A program made the position numbers and the translations under genes. A model generated the notes under the pieces. The model worked only from the letters and a program-made list of their open reading frames with translations. It was not told the DNA's origin and searched no databases. This document shows, one piece after another, positions 54,809-64,000 of a DNA stretch of 64,000 bases. This stretch comes from Bombyx mori (taxonomy: Eukaryota; Arthropoda; Insecta; Lepidoptera; Bombycidae), in NCBI RefSeq assembly GCF_030269925.1, contig NC_085125.1, positions 1,270,501 to 1,334,500 of the forward strand, in the 5' to 3' direction. The stretch's first letter is position 1. Each line of letters begins with the position of its first letter.

Positions 54809-57287
54809 TATTTTGTCTGGAACAACTGCATGTGTGGTAAATGGTCGCAATAAAATAGTTTACTAGCAATGAGTGACCATAGCGTTAGCTGTGCGTTTTC
54901 GACCGAAATCCACACTCATTTTTGTATTCACACAGAAATAATAATTAATAATAAATCAAAGGAAATTTTCAATTCAAGAATAGCGTGACATAGTAATAGC
55001 CAATTATCCCTTTCGAAATAGCAGTGGCCCTATCACACCGCCATAAAATAATCATTATGCCCTTTAATGTTCTAGTAAAGACGTTAACTTTGAATTGTTT
55101 GTACCCTACAAATGACAATGTTTAATCTTGGAAGGTCTCATAACTGGAAAGTAGATCAATAAAATAACTAGCATCGCTTGTAGAAGCAGCTTGTGTTAGT
55201 TTCACGGCCTCTGCCCATTGCTAAGTTACATTATGATGACCAAAGAAGTATTCCGTGCCTAGAAAAGGTATTGAACAGTGTTTATCGATCAAAACTTAAT
55301 GACATTTGAGGTCACTGATCAATTTAGGTAGGTAAAGATAGAAGAAAAAACCATCTATAGGATGGAGCCTAAAGATTTGGACAGACCAATTATCTGAACA
55401 ACTTTATACTACAACAACACTCAGCCAATGACCGTAAGAAGTTACAAACAATTCACGGAAACAACGCAGAAGGATTTAGAATATTCAGAAGGGTGATCAA
55501 ATGGTCGAAAGAATAGGGGTAGATAACATCAACCGAAACGGGGATGTCAGCAGGATCGTCGCTGTCACCTAGTCTAATCGCCTTTTTTTCCGTGCCGTTG
55601 GCCGAACCTCCTACTTGACAACCTGCAGGTGTTGGTAGCAGACAGTGGGCCCAAGGAATTTTAGGATCCTACCGCAGTAAACGACTCCTCTGCATTCTTA
55701 CACCCGACGTCCGATCAGACTCACTTTCGCCGATGTAAGAGACCACGGGAAAGGTTATGGCGATAATCTTTTTAATGTCATGCTGATACCCGCTTCGACT
55801 TTATCATCGTTGTATCACACCAAGTGACATCCTTATAAAGTATTTTTACAATACACGTTTTCACAGTGAATGGCAACCCTACTGAAATCGAAGATGGAGC
55901 TTCTCATTATATAAATGCATCGTTTCTGAACTCGCTCGTCTTGGAGCAATAAAATTTGGAGCTTAGTTCGTAACTCGACATATTGGAGAGCCTTAACTTG
56001 TATAGCTCACATGATGTTGGTTTGCACTTAAGTAACAACTTATTTTTTATTGTTTTGAATAGGAAGCAAACAAACAGTCCGTTTGATGGTGAGTGTTTGT
56101 CTTAGGAGTTTATCTGAGGTCACTACTTCAGCGGCGACGCAGCTATGCTTTGTTAAATAAAAGCGAACTTTGAATAAAAAAACCTGGTTATAACACAACT
56201 TTTGTAAATTATTTAATAACAATAAAAAAATGTTTTTTTTTTTTTTTTCGTCACTCAATCCCACCAATGTAACTCCGCCATAGCTAGAAGCTACAGCGGC
56301 TATTCAGGGCAAAACGAAATTGTCTTAGACCCCGCTACCCCCCTTAGGAAATAACGACTTCCCTCCCCATAAAGCAAAGGATAATAAGAGCTGCAAAGGT
56401 ATTTAGCGCAAAAACTAAGAAGAATTACAGTTGCGCAAAATCCCAACTAACATCCGCTTCAGACAATTTGTGAATCAATAATGGGGAGACTATTTTAAAA
56501 AAAATGTTGAACATTATATCTGTTGTTGCTTTTTTTACTTTGATTTTTTAAGGGATTTTTTGACCTGGTAACTGAGACCTTTAAGCCATGTCTTAAGTTA
56601 ATTTATATTCTTATTTTTATGAAAAATGATAATATGGAGTGAAATGAAATGAAATGAAGATGATTAATTTGAGACATTAATCAACTGGGATGAAATTAAA
56701 TGGAATGAGATGATATGGGATGAAATATAATCTCAGTAAAATGGTGGTCATTAATTACTGAGATTTTTTTCAGTGGACTTTTTGGAGGATCCCGACAAGC
56801 TACGTCCAGCAGCTTTGTTTCATTTTCCCACATTTATGCACTTTTACAGATACTAACCAGTTAATAAACCACCGTTATTGCACATTTAAACCTGTAGAAA
56901 CACAAAATAGACAAAATAAAACAAATCACACAACTTCACTCCTCGCGTTCCCGCCAAAAAGTCCTTTTTACTTTGAAGTTCCGTTAGCATCGTAGAGTAT
57001 CTTATGAATATGGTAAACTTGGCTTTATATTCATTGGTTTGTTTTGTTAGCAACATTGTATGCCAAGTTTAAGCTTTGGCAAAGTTCCCTTAATACATAG
57101 TTCGTTAAATAGTAATCTTCATGTAGTGACGCAAAGGGGTTACTTTAGATATAAGTGTGCAGATTTCATGTAAATAGCCGTTTTGTATGAAACTTGACTG
57201 AACTTGACGAAACTGAAAAAAGACTCGAAATTTAAAAAGAATCTCCAGGTCTTTAACAAAAATTTCAACGATATTTGACGTTGTTTT
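54809..57287. other. No gene; GAAAT-rich degenerate repeat at 56636-56735
   Basis: GAAATGAAATGAAATGAAGA and later variants form an imperfect pentanucleotide run. Around 55350-55760 the sequence is more complex but not open in any frame. Confidence 0.45.
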
Positions 57288-57400
57288 CAAATCAAATCAA
57301 ATCAAACTTTATTCGCTAAAACACGGTTTACAAAGTTGTTGATACTTGATAGTTATTTTATAGAACAGCGTGTTTCTATCAGGTCGGCGTGCAAATATTA
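57288..57400 (-). mobile_element. Possible LINE 3' end (AATCAAATCAAACTTTATTC)
   Basis: Inverted, the sequence reads GAATAAAGTTTGATTTGATT, a polyadenylation-like signal followed by a short tandem tail, as in CR1/L2-type 3' ends. No protein; family unassigned. Confidence 0.4.
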
Positions 57401-57451
57401 TTCAAAATTACTTACATTAAATGCGCAGTCAGTAAATATATATATAATAAA

Positions 57452-57705
57452 ACTGGTGGTAGGACCTCTTGGGAGTCCGCACGGGTAGGTACCACCGCCC
57501 TGCCTATTTCTGCCGTGAAGCAGTAATGCGTTTCGGTCAGAAGGGTAGGGCAGCCGTTGTAACTGTACTGAGATCTTAGAACTTATATCTCAAGGTGGGT
57601 GGGGCATTTACGTTGTAGATGTCTATGGGCTCCAGTAACCACGTAACACCAGGTGGGCTGTGAGCTCGTCCATCCATCTAAGCAATAAAAAAATAAAAAA
57701 AAAAA
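57452..57705 (+). mobile_element. Bm1 SINE, body
   Basis: ACTGGTGGTAGGACCTCTTG to CATCCATCTAAGCAATAAAA, nearly consensus, A-rich tail. Confidence 0.93.
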
Positions 57706-58657
57706 TCAAACAACAAATAAATTAATTGAATAAGAATTAGTTATTTCAGTGATAAAACGAAAACAAAGAACAGAAAGAAGCGAACATAAAATTAACATAA
57801 TGATTTTGTCATTTAAAAAATCGTTATTTTTTTAAATAAAAGAACACTTATTGCGGCATAACTATATTAGTTAGATCTACACTGTTGCGACACTTTTTGA
57901 AAATAATAATGTACTCTGCAAAGTCGTAGTACATTATTTTATTCTATCATAAATAGTTTTCGCAGGGCACGCGATGTAAATAATATTTTAGGAATTTTTT
58001 TTAAATCTTGGTTTACATTAATGGAGTTTTAGTAAGGATCCCTAATTTTTTTCAAAAAAGATTATAGCCTATGTCACTCGGGAATAGTGTAGCTTCCAAA
58101 CAGTAAAAGAATTTTTCAAACCGGTTCGGAGCCTATTCAATAAACAAACAAACAAATCTTTTTTTCTCTTTACAATATTAGTATAGATGACAAGAGGTCC
58201 TGCCACCAGTAAAGTTTGATTTTTTGATTGATTTAAATTACTAATTCCCTGATTTTGGGTTGACCCGAATGGTAGTATACGCTAGGCCCACCGGTGGGCC
58301 ACCAAGCGTTCGACGTGTTAACTTAAAAGAGTTCACTGGGCCAATAATATCATGAGCAATTTAAGTGTGAAACTAAATTGTGAATAGCAAACTACATGAT
58401 ATGTATATCTTTAATTACTTGTAATAACCCGACATGTAAATCTACGAATTACACGAAATATTCCATGTAATTTATATGACAATATACCGGACACGTCAAA
58501 CAAAAATCGATTCGACCTCATGCATAAGTTACATACAAAAATAAGCTTTATAGCGCCTTCAATGAGCCACATTATACCTTGAATTTATACAATTTTAAAT
58601 AAAGACATATTGACGTAAACTTGTCTTGTTTTATCTTGTTTGATGCTATTCTTTCAG
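57706..58657. other. No gene; repeat end at 58057-58195
   Basis: CCGGTTCGGAGCCTATTCAA, ACAAACAAACAAATC and TATTAGTATAGAT match the right end of the GACCCG-type repeat (15414, 20510). A 25-bp inverted Bm1 scrap follows at 58190-58212. Confidence 0.5.
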
Positions 58658-58722
58658 CTGAAGAAAAGGCTGCTTCTTTCGTAGCTTCAAGGGAATTTGA
58701 TTTTTATTGCACTCGTTATAAG
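58658..58722 (+). CDS. Weak exon-like block
   Basis: 65 bp between acceptor GCTATTCTTTCAG and donor AAG followed by GTAAAA. One frame is open (EEKAASFVASREFDFYCTRYK in part). Short length, a modest donor and lack of any partner make a chance match likely. Its phase does not join cleanly to 43080-43252. Confidence 0.2.
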
Positions 58723-59006
58723 GTAAAATTTGCTATATACTATTTCTCACATTGTCGTTAAGTGAAAGCATACTTAAGACGAGAAACAATTTTGAAATTG
58801 AAAACGTATTTTGTCTTCTTTTTTTTTACTTTTTCGTTGACAAAGACGAAACAGAAATTCAGATTGTAAGTGTTCATCCGGTCGTTATAAGGAGTATTTT
58901 TGCAAAATCCAAATACATATTTTGTAAAATTCCTCTTTTTTTTCTCAGTAAATATAGCATAAGAATTTTAAGAGTTAGTCTGTTACATAGTGTATGCGAG
59001 GAAATC

Positions 59007-59247
59007 GATAGGTGGACGAGCTCACAGCACATTTGGTGTTAAGTGGTTACCAGAGCCCATAGACATCTACAACGTAAATACCGTCACACACCACGAGGCA
59101 TGAGTTCTAAGGTCTTACTTTTTACAGTACAACGGCTGCCCCACCCTTAAAAGTGAAACGCATTATTGCTTCACGACAGAAATGGACAGGGCGGTGATAC
59201 CTACCTACCCGTGTGGACTCACAAGACGTCCTACCGCCAGTATTTTT
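59007..59247 (-). mobile_element. Bm1 SINE, body (variant subfamily)
   Basis: AGGTGGACGAGCTCACAGCA, CCGTCACACACCACGAGGCA, TTTTTACAGTACAACGGCTG and GACGTCCTACCGCCAGTA. It carries the same variant blocks as 23636 and 54020. Confidence 0.87.
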
Positions 59248-59492
59248 TTGTCTGAATGGTGATGAAACTGATTTCCCAATACATCTGACACTTGAAATAT
59301 GATAGTAGGTTCCTCGACTCCACGACACAACTATTAACTGAATATCCAAAATGCAATTTTAACCTTTATTAAAGCTATTTTTATGCAACCTTTATTACCA
59401 AAATCGAATCGAAGACTAACCAATGAGAATAAGAACGTAATTTTGGCTTTTCATTCGATCCGGTACTGTCAATCTTAACATATATTTTTTAA

Positions 59493-59862
59493 TTATTGCC
59501 CTTGTAAACGAAAGTAAAACATGAAGGAAGAGTGCATGCGGCAGAGATGCGAATATTGAGATGGATTTGTGGAGTGACAGGAATGGACAAGATAAAGAAT
59601 GAGTATATCAGAGGAAGTGTGAAAGTGGCCCCGGTAATCAACAAATTAAAGAGCGGACGGTTAGCGTGGTATGGACATGTGATGCGTAGATGCATGTGAC
59701 TAGGAGATGTATGGAAATGGTAGTGAAAGTCAGAGGGAGAAGAGGTCGATCAAAGAAAACATGGATGGAGCGTGTGAATGACGATATGAGAGAGAGATGA
59801 GTGAGTATTGAGATGACGACTGATAGAAGAGAATGGGCCGCTGCTTCCCACTTATTACTTCC
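59493..59862 (+). pseudogene. RTE-type LINE, C-terminal stub, fourth subfamily
   Basis: Reads HAAEMRILRWICGVTGMDKI, KNEYIRGSVKVAPVINKLKS and GRLAWYGHVMRR in one frame. After a shift and a stop near 59697 it continues with GRRGRSKKTWMERVNDD in another frame. This is the C-terminal order of RTE-like ORF2 (RW.CG.T..D.I.NE.IR, L.WYGHV.RR, G.R.RGR...W). No catalytic domain. About 370 bp remain. Confidence 0.8.
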
Positions 59863-59868
59863 CACAAT

Positions 59869-60210
59869 AGCGCTCGGGAAACACCGTGGATTGGAGCTCA
59901 TTTCATTCATTAACGTCTTGCAGTTTTATTGGATTAGTTGATTACGGATTCTAATAGCATTTCTAGTATTATTAATAAGCAACGCGCCTGACTTGTCTCA
60001 CATCTGTATTCAAAGTACCATCGGAGCAGCAACCGTCTAAAACGACCGTGATGCTCCGCCCATCCAAAAAGCTAGCGACCCACTTGCAGTCTCGGGGATT
60101 CCGTACGATGATAACTTCGACAGAAGTGCCCTATGCTAGACCCTGTCGAAAGCATTCGCGATATCAAGGCTCACAGCGAGAGCTTCGCCCTTGCTCTCCA
60201 AGGCTTCACG
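59869..60210 (-). pseudogene. Inner-LINE family, scrambled ORF2 fragments
   Basis: 59869-59905 matches the C-terminal coding end (AGCGCTCGGGAAACACCGTG). 60029-60210 matches the reverse transcriptase region found at 39363-39550 (ACGACCGTGATGCTCCGCCC, GATATCAAGGCTCACAGC) with small deletions. The 1.4 kb that separate these parts in the intact element are gone, so this is an internally deleted copy on the - strand. Confidence 0.8.
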
Positions 60211-60621
60211 CACAAGAAAATTCCAGTTAAAATGAAAGTGGAACACCTAAAGTGGAATCACTATTTTATCAAGAGTAAATTAGATATTTCCCTGAATCAA
60301 AGTTGAGCCAATCCCCTTAGTACTAGTGAATGTTTCTGTAGATAATTAATTAGCAGTTTGTTTAGTAAACAGACATCAAAGATGGCTTTGCGCTAATCGA
60401 GAATTCAAAACGCGCTTGGATTTTATTACTCCGCCCGTCTCCGTGATCGGAATGATAATATGTTTATTTCTTCATTGCAATTGAGGACTTCATTTTATCT
60501 ATCGGTTTGTGGTTTCTATCGAATTAAACTCTTGATAAAACGAATCATGTGTATTGCTGAATATAGAATTGGAAAACTGCTTATTTCTTTCGCGAAAAAA
60601 TTATCCTTTTTTTTTTGAGAT
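60211..60621. other. No gene seen
   Basis: AT-rich. Confidence 0.5.
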
Positions 60622-60820
60622 ATTACTGGTGGCCCGGAGGCCTTTCCAGTTTTACCAGGGCAGGTAGGCGAGTAAGGGCCAGGAGAGAAACCATAATGTG
60701 TTGCGGTTTGAAAAGTGGGAGTGGCGTTATACTATAAATCTGAGACGTAGACACAATGTCACAATTGTGGTAGTGGCATTTACGGTCTGATGCTCGTGAG
60801 ATAATTGTTACCGATGATTC
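60622..60820 (+). repeat. Left end of the 19768-type repeat joined to a diverged Bm1
   Basis: GGCCCGGAGGCCTTTCCAGT and GGGCAGGTAGGCGAGTAAGG match 19770-19830. From about 60695, GTGTTGCGGTTTGAAAAGTG onward is a strongly diverged Bm1 body on the + strand. Confidence 0.5.
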
Positions 60821-61566
60821 TGGATCAGCATGATTTATACCGTTTATTTCTCATGGAATTCAATCATACCCCTCATGGATAAAACGCTAAATAAAAATTA
60901 TCGACTTATTATTATTTGGCACTAATTATTGGCACTATTTGGCACTAAAAAAACAAATACACATAATGCAACAAAACTGTACAACGCATTAAACATACAA
61001 AAAAAACAGTCCTCTTCTTTTGAATATGGTACAGTAACAAATACTCTTTGAAATCCTCATGAGAGATTAACTCAACTGTCCGCCACATAAATACAATCTG
61101 ATTTATGACTGAACAATCTCCTAGTATCGGTTCCCTTCCGGAACGATAATGTTTTACTGCCCACCCCCGGAAGGGTCGTTAAATAGTTCGGAAATAATCC
61201 TCCCCCCACCCCCCATTGTTTGTCCTTAGTAAATAATGATGAACACCGTATGATTATAGGGAATTATCCATTATAAATAACGTCAATGATTCATAGTGTA
61301 TTGTTATAACAATACGATTTGTTCATGTAAATCATGGGTTAGATATAATTTACGACTCAAAGTTTTCTCAAATTTTCTTTTTAGAGCAGGCTAGTACTGT
61401 TTCCTCAAAGTAAAAATTCAAACTGCATCTAATTTAAAACCTTAAGATTAATGTATTTATATAATGTACTACTAAAGGCAATGCTTTAATCCAGGACGCA
61501 AGATTGCTTCTAGTAAATTCTCTCACGTTGAACCCGTGAGCACACCTACATGTCCGGACGTAACTG
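60821..61566. other. No gene seen
   Basis: AT-rich with a C-rich patch at 61201-61216. Confidence 0.5.
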
Positions 61567-62006
61567 GTTTTTTATTTTATTTTTTAGGTATGTGGATGAG
61601 CTCACAGCCCACCTGATTTTTAAGTGCTCACTGGAGCCTATAGACATCTTCAACGTAAATGCGCCACCCACTTTGAGATATGAGTTCTAAGGTCTCAGTA
61701 TAGTTACAACAGCTGCCCCACCCTTCAAACCGAAACGCATTACTGCTTCACGGCAGAAATAGGCTGGGTGGTGGTACCTGCCCGTGCGGACTCACAAGAG
61801 GTCCTACTACCGGTAATTATGCAAATTATATTTATGCGGGTTTGATTTTTATTACACGATGTTATTTTCCTTCGCCGTGGAAGTCAATCGTGAACATTTG
61901 TTAAGTACGTATTTCATTGGAAAAATTGGTACCTGCCGGCGGGATTCGAACACCGCTACATATGAATGAACCGGACACCTTATCCTTTAGGCCACGGCGA
62001 CTTCGA
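61567..62006 (-). mobile_element. Bm1 SINE, full length
   Basis: T-rich tail at 61567, body to GGTCCTACTACCGGTAATTA, then the ATTATATTTATGCG linker and tRNA head ending GGCCACGGCGACTTCGA. On the - strand the B box is GTGTTCGAATCCCGCCG and the A box GTGGCCTAAAGG. Both pol III boxes are preserved. Confidence 0.94.
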
Positions 62007-62282
62007 ATAGTTGCTGAGGATACCAGTGTATAGTTTGGTTAAAAAAAAAAAACAAAATTGATTCCTCGTAAAGATTACAAGAGTGACAGTACCAAATCCA
62101 CGTGGACCCACAATGCGGATTATCATCAGAAACTATGCAAATTTGATAAACTTTATTGTTTAAACGATTTGACTTCATGAAAATGTTAGTTTGAAGTCTA
62201 TGATATATATCTCTATTATACTCTATAAACTATTGTAGATTTGCAAAGAGTACTCAGTGGCTTGGCTATATTAATTTACATA

Positions 62283-62360
62283 ACTTATTGATATACATAA
62301 ACGACGGTACCCTCTTATCATCAGGCGGACCGCATACTCGTCTGCCTAACATGGCAATAG
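62283..62360 (+). mobile_element. Degenerate 3' tail of the inner-LINE family
   Basis: AACGACGGTACCCTCTTATC, ATCAGGCGGACCGCATACTC and GTCTGCCTAACATGGCAATA follow the tail order with substitutions. Confidence 0.65.
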
Positions 62361-64000
62361 AGTATGAAAACTTATATTAAATAATAAGTTTAGGTCTTTC
62401 GCCAAAAATATTGTTATCCTTATATAACTGGGCTTGATAAAAACAGAAAAAGATTAGACCATGGCGTTGTTTTAAGCGTAAGCTCTCAAATTTTTAAAAA
62501 CAACTTCAGTAAGTGGTCATCAATTAAACAATCAATGCAAACAGGATGGAGGTAATGAAGAGATTGCTTAGTCATTATAAATATCACTCGCTCAAGAAAT
62601 TGTATAATTAAAAGATTTAGGTGTATGTTCCGTAGATGCTCCGTAGCGCAACTTCGTAGCTGCTGTGCTACGAACCGTAGATCGTTAAAGTTTGTTTAAT
62701 TATCACGTTTTATTAATTTTTTCATATCAAATTAGGGCATAAAATATTTTTACGTATTTTTATTAGCAACAAAAATCCTGTAAAGTATTAATATATTTAC
62801 AATGTCGTCTATATATGTACTTACAATTACAAAATATGTAGAATTCAGATTGACAAAAAGATTTTTATTTTGTGCAATTTAAAGCAAATTAAAAAAGCCA
62901 ATATACATCATATTCGTGACACTAATTACCTATTTTAATAATGTACCTGCTATTGTTTTTTGCAAATGTACTTAATTAGATAATCGTTTTTTTTTCTAAA
63001 TTAAAATAGCTTCTGCTATAAAATTTTCCAAAATAACTTGAAATTTTAAGTATTTATGAATATTAGTAACAATATAACAAGGTCAATTCAAAGTCTACTT
63101 ACATTTATATGTCGGAGAGACTACAATTATTAGCACCATCGTCAGACATTGTAGGGGCGAATAGGGTGATCGAACTAAGAGAAATATTGAGTACACCAAT
63201 CAAGTTTGTTGTCTTAGAACAATTTAGAAATCTTCTCTTGACGTTAGCAAACGAAAACGAATGACAGTTCTTAGGATGGATGCACCGCTCTTCAAGAAGG
63301 CTGGTTGATAAGTGTGATGGCGTCTACGCACCTCCACCAGCTAGGCTCTATCGTAGCATGAACTTTGCCGAGTTCCAATACCGCAATCGTGCTGCCATCT
63401 CTCAGGAATCACGCTGCGTTTCATTTAGCTACTAAACTAATGACCGTCTCCGACATATATTATTTTATATATTTTTAGTACTCTTGCTCGTTGCTTGGTA
63501 ATATAATCTGTATTTCTCAGTCAAGATATCGTGGATACAAAAGCTACAATGATTTTCTTTTCCTAAAAGTATTATATACGTGAAGTTTGCAGCTACATCA
63601 TCTGTTGATAATGCAATTAGCATTGAGAAAAGAATTGTTTCTAATTTCAAACGCAAAATTATTGTTACGTAACAATAACACATTTCTATAACAACCAATA
63701 ACAATACGTAACAAAACCGGCCAGCGTACATTCTTATCAATCTATCCATCTTCCCGCCGTCTCCCAAATTTCGGATAGATAGTGCCACACCTTGTCTAAC
63801 TTCCATTATTTATCGAACGCCTACCCGCAGCGAGACTTAAACTAAATTCATCTTTGGACCCACAATATAATATATTATATTATATTTCTCAACATCGAGA
63901 TGAGTCAGATTATCCTACTGAAAAAAAATAATACTCTATCTAAATCTGATTGTAATATATTACTTTGGCAGATTAGTTTTTTGTAAGTCTTGTCATAAAC
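62361..64000. other. No gene supported
   Basis: AT-rich. The 113-codon frame at 63465-63806 (-) has no domain and poor coding character. Nothing else recognised. Confidence 0.5.

Overview
This window is AT-rich, repeat-packed eukaryotic DNA from a silkworm, almost certainly genus Bombyx. The main evidence is about two dozen copies of the Bm1 SINE, a tRNA-derived element known from Bombyx. Three copies are full length with a readable A box and B box. Stubs of several lepidopteran LINE families surround them. I find no complete host gene. The nearest thing is one exon-like block at 43080-43252 with good splice sites, and a weaker one at 58658-58722. Bacterial-type features (operons, ribosome binding sites, CRISPR) do not apply.

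Layout. 1-5 kb: a 34-bp minisatellite, a direct repeat spaced 3,043 bp, a solo LTR and a tRNA-headed SINE that is not Bm1. 5-19 kb: short fragments of LINE tails, RTE-type reverse transcriptase stubs, an R1-clade 3' end and Bm1 copies in AT-rich DNA. 19-24 kb: a second solo LTR with a 4-bp target duplication, a tandem pair of an unclassified repeat, a 168-bp fold-back element, and a young 5'-truncated R1-clade LINE with a 62-base poly(A) and a 12-bp target duplication. 24-34 kb: mostly Bm1, plus a LINE/LTR chimera at 27.3-27.8 kb.

34.3-43.1 kb is the densest coding region. A CR1/L2-like LINE on the + strand (ORF1; ORF2 with endonuclease and reverse transcriptase) is split by a second, different LINE of about 3.7 kb on the - strand. 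Removing the inner element plus one target copy leaves the outer reading frame in phase. The outer element ends in a (CT)n run that directly abuts the splice acceptor of the candidate exon.

44-46 kb holds a Bm1 hairpin rearrangement and a second copy of the LINE/LTR chimera. 46.09-49.35 kb is a cut-and-paste DNA transposon with 33-bp terminal inverted repeats, a 4-bp target duplication (ATGT), a Sola-like transposase gene lacking its catalytic middle, and an unusual array of alternating inverted repeats. 50-64 kb holds more Bm1 and RTE fragments and a 555-bp fold-back element with arms of about 140 bp.

The mobile elements do not cooperate as a pathway. They form a layered insertion record, and SINEs such as Bm1 presumably depended on LINE machinery to move. 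The most original observations are the LINE tail acting as a possible polypyrimidine tract, the LINE/LTR junction shared by two loci, and the inverted-repeat array in the DNA transposon.
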